NCBI RefSeq assembly: GCF_017811155.1
Contig: NZ_JACVCV010000004.1
Location: 246,025-310,024 of the forward strand
Length of the DNA: 64,000 bases
Direction: 5' to 3'
Source of the DNA: Lunatimonas salinarum
GTDB taxonomy: Bacteria; Bacteroidota; Bacteroidia; Cytophagales; Cyclobacteriaceae
Program-made: the position numbers and the translations under genes
The notes under the pieces: model-generated
Databases searched by the model: none
The model's input: the letters and a program-made list of their open reading frames with translations, nothing else
What the model was told of the DNA's origin: nothing
Shown: positions 24,541 to 33,580 of the stretch, piece after piece
Layout of the letters: the number at the start of each line of letters is the position of its first letter
How positions within the stretch are numbered: the stretch's first letter is position 1

Positions 24541-25837
24541 TTTGCATTTCTATGAGAAAGTCTGAATCATTGATAATCGGTGTTGCACCAAACCTGCCTG
24601 ACGCATACCATTTGTCTAGAGGAGTCCCTAATCGAATCCCTTTTATATCAGAGCATCTGTAAAGGGAGGTTGATCCAAATTCATCCTTTTCTGTAAACCA
24701 AACTTGGTCTCTCCTAAAGCTGTCATTTGATAGTTGAGTTATGTCATGTGTTGCAAAAATTAGTTGAGAATTTTTGGGATTGGTGATTTCATTATGAAAT
24801 AGATTGATCAAAAATTGAGTAATGCTTGGGTGCATATTCTTTTCAAACTCATCAACAATTAGTACCCTTCCTGTTTCCAGGGCATCAAGAATAATTCCAC
24901 CAATTATGAACAGGCTTTTAGTCCCCGTTGACTCTTCGTCAATTTCGAAGTTTTCAACTCCAATCTCCTTTTCTCCGTCAAAGAGAGGGTGTTGTGTTTT
25001 AATGTCATACTTATATTGATCTTGAAATCTTTCCTTTACATCATCAGGCATATTGCTTGGAAACTTATAATTACTCCAATCAACTTCTTCTGCCTGAATC
25101 CCTACAATACCAGTGTCTAATGCGCATATAAGTTTGTTAAATCTCTTAGAAAAATTAGAGTTTTTATTTTCAGCTAATCTTCTTGCGTAGAGTTTGCTTA
25201 AGGACGTTTCTCGATATTCTTCGAGAAAAGGAAATACCATCATACCTTTTCCAAAAATCGAAAATGCAGAAAGCAAAGACTCTACATTGTTTTCCGCTGC
25301 TTTTGAAAGGAATAGCTGATTTGGAAGCAATAATTTTTCAATTGATTTTTTTCCACCTTTATAAGACTCACCGAATTTTATAGGACTACTACTCTTTCTT
25401 GTGAATAATAGTGTACGAATAGAGTTGGGGTAATGATGAAGTTCTTCAAATTTAATTTTGTCTTCGGTGAACTCAATTTGGTAATAGTATTGGTTATTCT
25501 CGTGAGAGAACTCAATTTCCATTGAGACAGGAGCCTTTGAATTTTGAATATTGAGTTTGAACGGCTCGAATGGAGCAATCCTTTCGTCAGGTTTGAAACT
25601 AGAAGATCTTCGGACTAAAAATTCAAGTGCTTTAAATGCCCGAAGAAGTGCACTCTTTCCTGAAGCATTGGGACCATAGATGACAGCAGATTTGATTAAG
25701 TTATTATTTCCGCTTTGAAATGTATTGGACTTTAAACCACGCAGACTTGTCTTTGTCAATGAAAGCTCAACGTTATCACGTATTGATCTGAAATTCCTTA
25801 CACTAAATCTGATTAACATTGCGTTGTTTTTGTGCAA
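24527..25837 (-). CDS. rloA: RloA/AbiLi-like AAA ATPase
   Basis: The 436-residue protein is an ABC/SMC-type AAA_15 or OLD-like ATPase: F-S-V-R-N-F-R-S-I near the start, Walker A G-P-N-A-S-G-K-S near residues 55-62, and Walker B V-L-I-V-D-E-F-E-K near 330 followed by a switch histidine in A-T-H-D. With RloB it forms the RloAB pair, the same architecture as the lactococcal abortive-infection system AbiL, in which the ATPase is thought to control the Toprim-like partner. A second ATG at codon 7 (25819) may be the real start. Codon use is AT-rich compared with flanking genes, in agreement with arrival on a cassette bounded by attC-like sites at 23876-23937 and 25944-26075. Confidence 0.85.
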   Translation of the reverse strand: MHKNNAMLIRFSVRNFRSIRDNVELSLTKTSLRGLKSNTFQSGNNNLIKSAVIYGPNASGKSALLRAFKALEFLVRRSSSFKPDERIAPFEPFKLNIQNSKAPVSMEIEFSHENNQYYYQIEFTEDKIKFEELHHYPNSIRTLLFTRKSSSPIKFGESYKGGKKSIEKLLLPNQLFLSKAAENNVESLLSAFSIFGKGMMVFPFLEEYRETSLSKLYARRLAENKNSNFSKRFNKLICALDTGIVGIQAEEVDWSNYKFPSNMPDDVKERFQDQYKYDIKTQHPLFDGEKEIGVENFEIDEESTGTKSLFIIGGIILDALETGRVLIVDEFEKNMHPSITQFLINLFHNEITNPKNSQLIFATHDITQLSNDSFRRDQVWFTEKDEFGSTSLYRCSDIKGIRLGTPLDKWYASGRFGATPIINDSDFLIEMQSDED

Positions 25838-25943
25838 ATGTCGTTGAAAAGCGTCAAACCAACAAGGAATTAGAGCCCCATTTGCTGAAATTACGCAAAT
25901 TCAGCACTTAATACGGGTTGTGACTTTCTTTTTTTTAGATTAG

Positions 25944-26075
25944 GCACAACGGTCAAGTATATGAAACGTTTGGCATTTCGAAGCACTTTCCGATCAAGTT
26001 ACAACTTCTTTTGATACGAGCTGAAATGCTCAATAAAGCACTGACTGCCAAATGTTTTATATACGATGTTAGCGT
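25944..26075 (-). other. attC-like recombination site (site 1)
   Basis: The 132-bp site has end boxes GCACAAC (25944-25950) and GTTAGCG (26069-26075). Arms of 19 bp at 25957-25975 and 26047-26065 (GTATATGAAACGTTTGGCA type) pair with two mismatches. It lies 16 bp after the stop of the hydrolase gene in its reading direction. The GTTAGCG box is perfectly complementary to the CGCTAAC of site 2, as required for the two ends of one cassette. Confidence 0.75.
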
Positions 26076-26090
26076 TTCGTGCTTTATTTC

Positions 26091-27185
26091 TTAATTTTTC
26101 AAACTTTCCTTTTCAAAAAAATCAACTAAGATATCAGACAATATCTGGGGGCTTTCAATAGCAGGGCTATGTCCAACATTGGGAATAATATGTAGTTCTT
26201 TTTTTTCATTGGATAAGTTGGTTAATGCATTGTAAATTAGCGCAGCGTGTCCTGTTCCAACTACGTAATCTTGTTCGCCTTGAATAACAATTGTAGGCGT
26301 TTTTATTTCCTTCAATTCAGATTCAATATTGATGTTGTTATATGAAGGGGTGTTTCTAAAGGCGGCATTTACAAATTCTGCTTTTTCTCCAATCTCCCGA
26401 TATTCTTCTTCTGAATATTTCATCAATTTCATTAAAGCGGAATCTTGGACTACATCTTTAAATGAAATAATCTTAGATGTATCTGCGAAATATGCATTAA
26501 ATCCAAGTTTCGCTGGAACTTCATGTTTCATCCAGTTTACATCGGTATGAAACTGTTCAAAATTACTGCTCTTAATTCGTTCCAATTCTTTTACGATATG
26601 CTCTAACTCTGCTTTTTGTTCTTTAGTAATATCGGTTCGAAGTATTTCATTTGCTCTATTAGTTTCAAAATCGATGAGTGAATGGTTTTGATAATTGCTG
26701 TTAACTTTTCCATCAATGCAAGCATAAGAAAGAACTTTAGTTTGGTCTCTTAATAGATATAAAAAACCATACATTCCACCCCATGAAGTTCCCATAATAT
26801 GGACTTTTTCTTTATTGTATTTTTTTCGCAAGGAATCAATTACAATATCCAAATCTTCAACATACTGCTCTACTGTAAGCAAGTCTTTATCTTTGCACTC
26901 CCAAGATTTTCCACATCCACGTTGATCCAAATATGCAACAAGAAATTTATCTTCCAATCCTGGACCCATTAATTTAATATCAATACCAGAATATCCACCA
27001 GGGCCTCCATGCAAATTAATAATCAAGGATTTTTCAGGGTTTCCGCGCACTCTCACATAAAGTTCCGACTCTGGTACTTTTACCATTATTTCATGGTCAA
27101 TATTTCCAACTGTCTCGCTACACGAAAAGGTTAATATTGTTAAACCAGTAACACATATCAAATAAAGAATTTTGAATAATTTCAT
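26091..27185 (-). CDS. Alpha/beta hydrolase, proline iminopeptidase-like lipoprotein
   Basis: I start at the ATG at 27185, which gives a lipoprotein signal ending T-F-S-C (Cys22); an ATG 45 bases upstream would add 15 charged residues. The mature part is an alpha/beta hydrolase with the oxyanion H-G-G-P-G-G motif, the nucleophile serine in G-T-S-W-G-G, an acid in G-E-Q-D-Y and the histidine in V-G-H-S. The H-G-G-P-G plus D-Q-R-G-C-G-K-S elements are typical of prolyl aminopeptidases (S33). It would cleave peptides or small esters at the envelope. It is AT-rich and occupies one cassette between two attC-like sites, so it was probably acquired. Confidence 0.85.
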   Translation of the reverse strand: MKLFKILYLICVTGLTILTFSCSETVGNIDHEIMVKVPESELYVRVRGNPEKSLIINLHGGPGGYSGIDIKLMGPGLEDKFLVAYLDQRGCGKSWECKDKDLLTVEQYVEDLDIVIDSLRKKYNKEKVHIMGTSWGGMYGFLYLLRDQTKVLSYACIDGKVNSNYQNHSLIDFETNRANEILRTDITKEQKAELEHIVKELERIKSSNFEQFHTDVNWMKHEVPAKLGFNAYFADTSKIISFKDVVQDSALMKLMKYSEEEYREIGEKAEFVNAAFRNTPSYNNINIESELKEIKTPTIVIQGEQDYVVGTGHAALIYNALTNLSNEKKELHIIPNVGHSPAIESPQILSDILVDFFEKESLKN

Positions 27186-27285
27186 ATTATCTATATTAAA
27201 TTTTGTTTTTACTTTTTGCAATCTAATCATTTTACATATCTATTATTAGCGAGTTTTTTTACACTCAATCGTTTTTCAGAATGAA

Positions 27286-27417
27286 CGCTAACGGTATGTC
27301 GCTTCCATCTGAGCGGAATTTATGGCGGAAATCTTTGTGATGCAATGAAAGTACCTAAAATCCACAAAGTTGCCAGGGCTCGGTTGGGCCCGCTTTGATG
27401 GAAGTGACATGTTGTGT
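27286..27417 (-). other. attC-like recombination site (site 2)
   Basis: End boxes are CGCTAAC (27286-27292) and GTTGTGT (27411-27417). Outer arms ATGTCGCTTCCATC (27296-27309) and GATGGAAGTGACAT (27397-27410) pair with one mismatch, and an inner CTTTGTG/CACAAAG stem lies within a long loop. At 132 bp it is in the range of long attC sites. It may equally be the attachment point at the promoter-proximal end of the array. Confidence 0.65.
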
Positions 27418-27513
27418 GTTGTTTTCCTCCGGGGGGCATTTTGTGCGTTGGCCTTCATTTGATCTGGCAGCGGGGAAAACACGTCAGTTTCTAAAAAACT
27501 CATCTGTTTCTTC

Positions 27514-27536
27514 ACTTGCCCGGTGCTTTAGCTTTT
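27514..27536 (+). repeat. Direct repeat bracketing the attC array, right copy
   Basis: It matches 23798-23820 at 21 of 23 positions in the same orientation, with TGCTTTAGCTTTT in common. It lies 97 bp beyond attC-like site 2. Confidence 0.6.
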
Positions 27537-27813
27537 ACAATACCTGTTAACCGCCCAAGGCCCCCTGCAGAAAACCAGGTAGCAGGTACCGCCTACCGAA
27601 GATCCGATCCATGGCACCCAGCCTGCTTTTTTGCACGGCCAAATCCGATTCGACTCCGAGACATACATCAACCCCATCCCCTCCCCTACACCAAGCACAT
27701 CCTGACAAACCCCTCAATTATAGGGAAAGACGCATAAAAACCGACTTTAGGGACGATTCCCGGGAGTCCCACGCATGCCAAACACCAACGAAAGGTACTA
27801 AAGCTGAAACAAA

Positions 27814-27867
27814 TACCCGTGTTCTTACCCGTGTATAAACGTTTATACACGGGTAAGAACACGGGTA
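27814..27867. repeat. Perfect 54-bp palindrome
   Basis: Two 27-bp arms meet without a spacer at 27840/27841 and are exactly complementary. Each arm holds two ACCCGTGT units 13 bp apart, so the whole site has four units in a >> << layout. It could form a cruciform, act as an operator, or be a strong transcription stop in either direction. It lies 150 bp before the potassium channel gene. Confidence 0.9.
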
Positions 27868-28016
27868 AAAAAACTTGTTGCTCCTCCAATCCGCTCGCAG
27901 TGACCCCGGCATATAGGAAAATCGTAGCCGCCAATTATCCGCTTCTCTGCGCTTGAAAATGGACTATTTCTATATTTCGCCTATCTTTATTCCAACAATT
28001 TCCGCCCGAAACGTTT

Positions 28017-28694
28017 ATGAAAAATTACTTCCAACAAACGAAAAATTACTGGATATCCGATGTCTCCTTTGTAACATTGTTGGTCATGCTGACCTTCACG
28101 GTATTCGTATTGCCGGTATTGATAGACCAGGAGGAGGACACGGCCATATTTTTAAATTTCATGTTCATCCTCTTGTTTTTTGTAGGGGTTTTTTCTTCCA
28201 ATAAAAAAGGCTACCTGTTTGCCAGTATTTTTTTGCTCGGCTTACACCTGGGATTGCGGTTGATTCGATTTTCGGACAACCCCTACGAATTTTACCTGGT
28301 GGAACGATTGGTGATTATATTGAATCTCATCCTGATGGTGATCATCAACATTACCCTGCTATTTAGGGACCAAGAAATCAATACCTATCGAGTCATTGGC
28401 GCCGTCAACGTCTATTTGCTATTGGCGCTGGCCGGAGCTTTTGGGTTTGAATTGATTCACTTATTGGTAGGTAATGGAATCGAAGGCGATATCGAATTAG
28501 TGGGGATGGACGGAGATTACGGAACCTACATCTACTTCAGCCTGGTATGTATCAGCACGGTGGGATTCGGAGACTTATACGCAGGGGGCATCGCCACCAA
28601 AATGCTGGCTGCATTTCTGTCGGTATTGGGAATTTTATATCCCGCAGTAGTCATCGCAAAACTCGTTTCCGCTGCTGCGGAGCAAAAGAAATAA
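28017..28694 (+). CDS. Potassium channel family protein
   Basis: The 225-residue inner-membrane protein has about five to six hydrophobic segments and ends in a pore module: pore helix, selectivity filter T-V-G-F-G-D near residues 182-187, then the last transmembrane helix. The filter phenylalanine (usually tyrosine) is an accepted variant. It lacks a cytoplasmic RCK or nucleotide-binding domain, so gating is unknown. The ATG at 28017 follows an AT-rich stretch. It is a single gene, convergent with murQ across a terminator. Confidence 0.88.
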   Translation: MKNYFQQTKNYWISDVSFVTLLVMLTFTVFVLPVLIDQEEDTAIFLNFMFILLFFVGVFSSNKKGYLFASIFLLGLHLGLRLIRFSDNPYEFYLVERLVIILNLILMVIINITLLFRDQEINTYRVIGAVNVYLLLALAGAFGFELIHLLVGNGIEGDIELVGMDGDYGTYIYFSLVCISTVGFGDLYAGGIATKMLAAFLSVLGILYPAVVIAKLVSAAAEQKK

Positions 28695-28740
28695 CCGGAC
28701 ACGTACGATTTAGAAAACTGACTGCATACCGCCTGAAAAA

Positions 28741-28780
28741 TAAAAAAATCGCCTCGGACTCACTACTATCCAAGGCGATT
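28741..28780 (-). terminator. Rho-independent terminator of murQ
   Basis: On the minus strand an 8-bp stem, AATCGCCT/AGGCGATT (28780-28773 with 28754-28747), is followed by a run of T (A run at 28742-28748 on the plus strand). It lies about 27 bp after the murQ stop codon. Confidence 0.8.
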
Positions 28781-28806
28781 GATAAAATTTAACGCACCAA
28801 CAAACC

Positions 28807-29616
28807 CTATCCCTCCAGCGCATCCAGGGCCTTCCGAACCGAACCGGCTGCCAACAGCCGTTCCTTGGCTTCGGAATAGTCGGAGATACCGGAGCGCTCC
28901 ATCAGCATCCGAACCGCCCGGTCTGTTATCTTGTCGTTGATCAGCAACACATTCACCATCTTGTTATCCTCTACCCTTCCCAACTTCACCATGGTGGTGG
29001 TGCTGATCATATCAAAGATCATCTTTTGAGCGGTGCCACACTTCATCCGCGTGCTGCCGGTAATAAACTCCGGACCGGTGATCACCTCAATGGGCAAATC
29101 CGCATACCCGGCAACCGGAGACTCCGGATTGCTCACCAAGCAGCCAGTAGGGATACCGTTCGCCTGACAAGCTTTTAGTGCTTCCAATACGAAAGGTGTC
29201 GTGCCACTCGCAGAAATGCCCAACACAAAATCCTTAGGCGACACCTGCTCTGACAGCAGCGCCTTCCAGCCGGCCTCCCGGTCGTCTTCTTCTTCTTCCC
29301 GGGCCTCCACCAGATGCTCCACGCCACCCGCCAAAATCACGTTCACCATCCCCTTGGGCACCCCATAGGTGGTAGGTAGCTCAATCGCATCAAGCACGGA
29401 AAGGCGACCACCGCTGCCTGCGCCCAAGTAAAACAAGCGTCCACCGTCCTGGAGCTGTGCGACAATCTTTTGGATGACTGCATTGATCTGCGGTAGCGCC
29501 TTCTCGATGGCCAAGGCCACCTTTTTATCTTCTTGGTTAATACGAGCCGTAAGCTCTTCTACCGACATCTTTTCCAAATGCCGATACAATGAATCCTGTT
29601 CGGTAATCTTTGTCAT
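28807..29616 (-). CDS. murQ: N-acetylmuramic acid 6-phosphate etherase
   Basis: MurQ cleaves the lactyl ether of N-acetylmuramic acid 6-phosphate to give GlcNAc 6-phosphate, a step in cell-wall sugar recycling. The 269-residue SIS-domain protein has the family's Y-L-G-A-G-S-G-G-R-L near residue 60 and G-I-S-A-S-G-T-T-P near 136, and ends with the E-R-L-L-x-A-x-G-S type tail. It is slightly shorter than the usual 300 residues at the C-terminus. It is co-directional with the propeller-toroid gene 128 bp upstream, which suggests that amino-sugar catabolism belongs to this locus. Confidence 0.93.
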   Translation of the reverse strand: MTKITEQDSLYRHLEKMSVEELTARINQEDKKVALAIEKALPQINAVIQKIVAQLQDGGRLFYLGAGSGGRLSVLDAIELPTTYGVPKGMVNVILAGGVEHLVEAREEEEDDREAGWKALLSEQVSPKDFVLGISASGTTPFVLEALKACQANGIPTGCLVSNPESPVAGYADLPIEVITGPEFITGSTRMKCGTAQKMIFDMISTTTMVKLGRVEDNKMVNVLLINDKITDRAVRMLMERSGISDYSEAKERLLAAGSVRKALDALEG

Positions 29617-29744
29617 GGTTCGTTTTTTTGCTAAATCGCACCGGGATACAAACCGACCGTGTCTGCATCTCCGGTATGCTGTTTCAGGTACTGTATATCC
29701 GTTTACAGCCGTTGATAAAACAGTGCAAATTTTTTAAAATACCC

Positions 29745-31988
29745 TCAGGGGGCGGAAATTACGCCCAAATACCTGCCCATCCAATAGGGGAGCAGCCAAA
29801 TATCCCCGGGGCTGTTTTCGGATCGTCCCATGCCACTGGCATCCAATCCAAACCGGTTCGCATTGTGGCGGCGTATGGGAAGCTCATCCGGTGGCAATAC
29901 CTCGGTAAGTGTTTGGCGACGGAAATTCTCAGCAATTGGAGTAACGTCTTTTCGGTGGCTGTTTTGTACGCTCCAGTTGATCAGGTCCATGGGATACTCC
30001 TGCAAGTACCACACGGCCTCCTCCAGGTCGAAATTATCCGGGGCAACCAAGGCTGTAAAAATATTCCATAACCCCTCTTTTTCCGGCCGCTCAGCCTCCC
30101 AATGGTCTATAATTGACTCTCGGTACTTCGCTTTCAGCGTATCGTTAAAGGCATAGCGATACAAGCCCCAGTAACCAAGAAAATACATTTCATCGTCTGA
30201 ATGATTCCAGGATTCGGAAAGCATCTCCGCCCATTCGTCCGTTCCTTCCTCGGCCTTGCCTATTTGCTCCATGGGAACCATCATATTCTCCAAGTACCCG
30301 TGATCATTCATTAGTTCAAAGGCCTTGGTCTTGTAGATTTCCTTTTGGGTAAAATGGTAGGCCGTTTGCAGCATGGCAATGATATTGGAAGAATTGAGCT
30401 TCCGGTCGCCAACCATACGTGGGAAATTATTGACATAATCCGGATGCCACTTGCCCCATAGTGTTGGCTTGCCGTCGTAATCGATCAGGTACCAATTATT
30501 TTCCACAATATGCTGCATGAGCGCATCGATTAAGCGTATCGCCTGTGCCTTCACAGCTGGATCATCCACCAATTCGGCGATCACCCCAAACACAAACGCA
30601 TGGCCAATGGCCTCATCACTGCTGGTAGTGGCCTTCCAATCCCACTCCGGATGACTTGCATGCTGCCAACGATCTGGATCAGATAATTGATCAATGTAGC
30701 CTCTTCGGGAAAAGGATCTGGATGGAAACCCCTCAATGGGATTGATGGTGTAGAGCCGCTCCATGGCATCCAACGATTCCCGGATGTTCTGAAGTGCCTC
30801 TTCCTCGCCAGTCACCGCATATCGGAAGGCCTCTCCCCCCAAGTACATGGATGTCCACAGACCGTCGTTATCAGAATCTCCCAAACGGCCTGAATTGATA
30901 TTTCCTTTTTCCATGCCCACTAGGGTAGCATTGAATCCGTAACGCATATGCCTCTCGCGCATCTGCCGATCAAAATACTCGGCCTTCTGGTGCAGGGTAT
31001 GCTCAAAAAACTCTAGCTTCGCCAAACCCTTATCGGTAAGAATCAGCACGTCCTTTCCTTTACCAGGCGCTAATTGGGCTACCCGATCGCCGGGCAGCCA
31101 ACGCTCTCCATAATAATAGTTAAACTTACCATCTTCCTTTTGCATAAAGGCACCTCGTGTAGACCCAAACCAGAGACGGCCCTGTATCTCCGCAACTGCC
31201 GTTAATTCCGGCCAAGGCAGGCGGCTGTTACGCTCGCCTACCTGCTTCCAAGAACCTGTGTCCACCTGAAGGTAGCCGTCATTCGTACCAATCACCAATT
31301 GCTGCCCCCCATTTGCCAGTGCAAAACTGGTGAAACCAGCACCTGAGAACACCTCGTTAAGGGAGTTGGAATCAGTGGCGAAAGTAAGCACCTTGGTGGG
31401 GGTTAACAGATAAAAGAGATTCTTCTGGGAGTCAAAATCCATTGCCAATGTCATTTCGGTACCTAGGCTACCGCTCCACACTTGGGTAGAATCCGCAAAA
31501 TACCCGAGAGACCCTTCACCTGCTATCAGAAAGGAAAAATCCTTGCCCGGCTGAACCATCGTGGGGTTGGAAAGGGCATGCTTGACAAACAACGATCCGG
31601 CCCAAGCGTTGCTGAGAACCGATCGGTCATCCAAATAGACAAACTGATTTTGATAGACCGTCAGATCCCTTAGCTTTTTGTCTTTCATCGGAAGATAGGT
31701 GCGGTCTTCGATCAGCGAACCAGGATACAAAAACTGTCCGTCGTGGGGTCGGAGAAGCCCCTGATCCGAAAGAACCTGCACCGTACCATTCCGGTCTACA
31801 CCTACCTTCTTCAAGACAGCGGCACCCTCGTCAGCATAATACTTGACACTGATTTCCTGCATAAAGGGGGAGTCAACGTGTACCGAACCTTCCGATTCCT
31901 GCCTAACCCCATCCTCTGAACCTTTTCCACAAGACCCCAACAAGGCAAGGCCCAAGGAAATAAAACAACCCAAAACTAGTTTCTTCAT
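29745..31988 (-). CDS. Propeller plus alpha-toroid lipoprotein (paralogue 1)
   Basis: The 747-residue lipoprotein (signal ending L-G-S-C) has two parts. Residues about 40-330 form a beta-propeller like the two-component regulator propeller repeats (for example W-F-G-S-T-R-G-A-F). Residues 350-747 are helical and resemble an (alpha/alpha) toroid of glycan-active enzymes, with D-N-D-G-L-W-T, T-S-S-D-E, L-I-D-Y-D-G-K-P-T-L-W-G and N-H-S-D-D-E-M. The same blocks occur in the gene at 38764-40929, so the clustered Asp/Glu are probably functional. I know no characterised relative; a hydrolase or lyase acting on the locus substrate is a guess. It lies between a sialidase gene and murQ. Confidence 0.8.
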   Translation of the reverse strand: MKKLVLGCFISLGLALLGSCGKGSEDGVRQESEGSVHVDSPFMQEISVKYYADEGAAVLKKVGVDRNGTVQVLSDQGLLRPHDGQFLYPGSLIEDRTYLPMKDKKLRDLTVYQNQFVYLDDRSVLSNAWAGSLFVKHALSNPTMVQPGKDFSFLIAGEGSLGYFADSTQVWSGSLGTEMTLAMDFDSQKNLFYLLTPTKVLTFATDSNSLNEVFSGAGFTSFALANGGQQLVIGTNDGYLQVDTGSWKQVGERNSRLPWPELTAVAEIQGRLWFGSTRGAFMQKEDGKFNYYYGERWLPGDRVAQLAPGKGKDVLILTDKGLAKLEFFEHTLHQKAEYFDRQMRERHMRYGFNATLVGMEKGNINSGRLGDSDNDGLWTSMYLGGEAFRYAVTGEEEALQNIRESLDAMERLYTINPIEGFPSRSFSRRGYIDQLSDPDRWQHASHPEWDWKATTSSDEAIGHAFVFGVIAELVDDPAVKAQAIRLIDALMQHIVENNWYLIDYDGKPTLWGKWHPDYVNNFPRMVGDRKLNSSNIIAMLQTAYHFTQKEIYKTKAFELMNDHGYLENMMVPMEQIGKAEEGTDEWAEMLSESWNHSDDEMYFLGYWGLYRYAFNDTLKAKYRESIIDHWEAERPEKEGLWNIFTALVAPDNFDLEEAVWYLQEYPMDLINWSVQNSHRKDVTPIAENFRRQTLTEVLPPDELPIRRHNANRFGLDASGMGRSENSPGDIWLLPYWMGRYLGVISAP

Positions 31989-32339
31989 GTATAGAATAAT
32001 TTGTTATTTAACGACGAAAACCTATGCTCCCAAGGCCTTGAAAGGTTGCCTTACCCGTCCCTTTCTTGGACTACGGCCGGGCATTTTCTGCTACTTACGG
32101 GTCCAATTGGACCCGCTATTGGAAATTGCCGAGCCGTGCAAACCGGAAAATTTGTAGGTGTAAAAGAAATTTGTCCGCCCTGGCAAAGCCAAAAGCGGAC
32201 AAAACTTACCTAACCTAACTACAAGAGTGCATCTTAATTCACTGCCTGAGCAGCCTCAATAACCACACTCCACTATATTACCGACAAGGTGGATATTCGT
32301 ACTATTGTAGAAAAAAAAATCTCACTTTTTTTAAAGAAA
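31989..32339. other. Spacer before paralogue 1
   Basis: This 351-bp gap follows the sialidase-like gene at 32340 and precedes paralogue 1. It probably holds the promoter of paralogue 1, since the gap breaks an otherwise tightly packed gene string. I see A-tracts at 32306-32320 but no stem-loop and no gene. Confidence 0.5.
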
Positions 32340-33545
32340 TCACTCTTTGTAACTTAGCATCTTCTTGGTATTCACCTTCAGGTATTTGATCGACTTGCGG
32401 TCTCCTGACTCGTGAAAGGAATAGGTGATGTGCAGATTTCCTTTGCCATCCTCGACAAGGCTGGGGTAGGAGTGTCCACCCTTGCCTTTCTCCCCGTCTT
32501 CCAAGTACACTTTCCATTTCCATGTTTCTCCCTCATCTTCGGACAAGTACAGTGCCACGCGGTACCTACCATCGTCCACGTCATTGCCCAAAAAAGCCCA
32601 ATGACCAGAGCTAAGCGCATGCAATTCCACACTCGCTGTGTTGGGGATGTCGGTCTTTTCAGACACAGTCCATGAATAGCCATTGTCTTTGGAAAGGCTC
32701 TTATGAACCCGGGCCGGGGCATCACCACTGTCCCTCATATACGCCACGATCGTGCCGTCCGACTTGCGGGCAAATGCCGGCTGTATGGGGCCCCTTCCCA
32801 CAATGGGTAAGCTGGGCAGCCAAGTTTCTCCTCCGTCATCGGAAATCGCCGCAAGCGAAAAGTTATACCCATCCGAATATAAAGGCAACAATAACCTACC
32901 AGTGGGTAAAAACAGAGGCTTGATACGGGTCATCCATCCAATGCTGCTCTTTCTGCTGTCTTTGGCGGCTTCCACAATCATATCGTCATAAGAGGGCGCA
33001 TATTCCGCCCAGCCAGCACCTGTTTCCGGCATTTCGTTAAATCGCTTCGCAACCTCTTCGGCAAACTCCGACCCGGGTTTTAACAGGATGTTATCCTGCC
33101 AATCCCAGATGGGTGCGCCCGCATTGGTGTAATTTGTGGAAGTTCTCACCCGTAGTATGGACTGTTCCCAACGATTGGCCTGCACCGCGATCCACACCAA
33201 AAACAATTTCCCATCAGGATTCAGAAACAGCACCGGATTACAATCCGGCAAATGAGGCGTATCCGCCATCAAAAAGGGAGGTCCCCACTGCTTGTCCTTC
33301 TTTCGCAATCGCGCCCCCATGATCCGGACATCATCGGACTTTCGTTCCCCGGAGCCTTGAAACCAAGTGGCCAGCAGGTCTCCATTTGGCAGCTCCACTA
33401 AGCTGCTGCCGTGGGCGTGTTCTGGCTGAATCGGAAAAATCAACTGTTCCTCCTCTACCGCCACCTCCTTAGGCACTATTTGACCTAATACCTGTAGCAC
33501 ACTCAAAACAATGAGTACTCCTACCATTCCTACTCGAACCATCAT
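32340..33545 (-). CDS. BNR-repeat sialidase-like exported protein
   Basis: The 401-residue protein has a signal peptide (cleavage near L-G-Q, residue 22) and a six-bladed sialidase fold. Three Asp-boxes of S-x-D-x-G-x-x-W type are visible: S-D-D-G-G-E-T-W, S-K-D-N-G-Y-S-W and S-E-D-E-G-E-T-W. It fits the BNR_2 group (PF13088), which includes exo-alpha-sialidases and other exo-glycosidases or lyases, so the name sialidase is only a fold statement. It is in a string with a YdjC-type deacetylase 35 bp upstream and a second sialidase-like gene. Confidence 0.85.
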   Translation of the reverse strand: MMVRVGMVGVLIVLSVLQVLGQIVPKEVAVEEEQLIFPIQPEHAHGSSLVELPNGDLLATWFQGSGERKSDDVRIMGARLRKKDKQWGPPFLMADTPHLPDCNPVLFLNPDGKLFLVWIAVQANRWEQSILRVRTSTNYTNAGAPIWDWQDNILLKPGSEFAEEVAKRFNEMPETGAGWAEYAPSYDDMIVEAAKDSRKSSIGWMTRIKPLFLPTGRLLLPLYSDGYNFSLAAISDDGGETWLPSLPIVGRGPIQPAFARKSDGTIVAYMRDSGDAPARVHKSLSKDNGYSWTVSEKTDIPNTASVELHALSSGHWAFLGNDVDDGRYRVALYLSEDEGETWKWKVYLEDGEKGKGGHSYPSLVEDGKGNLHITYSFHESGDRKSIKYLKVNTKKMLSYKE

Positions 33546-33580
33546 ACGTTGGGATTGATATTTGTTAGTATTAGAGAAAA

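Larger units (their letters stand above)
27186..28016. other. Gene-free region with attC-like site and large palindrome
   Basis: This 831-bp region between the hydrolase and the potassium channel gene has no supportable gene. It holds attC-like site 2 (27286-27417), the right bracketing repeat (27514-27536) and a perfect 54-bp palindrome (27814-27867). The composition changes from AT-rich to GC-richer near 27300, marking the edge of the cassette array. Confidence 0.6.

Noticed and set aside
27288-27515. A 75-codon minus-strand frame at the right end of the attC-like array, possibly a cassette gene
   Set aside because: More than half of it is the attC-like hairpin itself. A cassette gene should end before the site.
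27814-27867. The 54-bp palindrome as a further attC site
   Set aside because: It has no GTTRRRY/RYYYAAC ends, and a perfect match without extrahelical bases is unlike attC.
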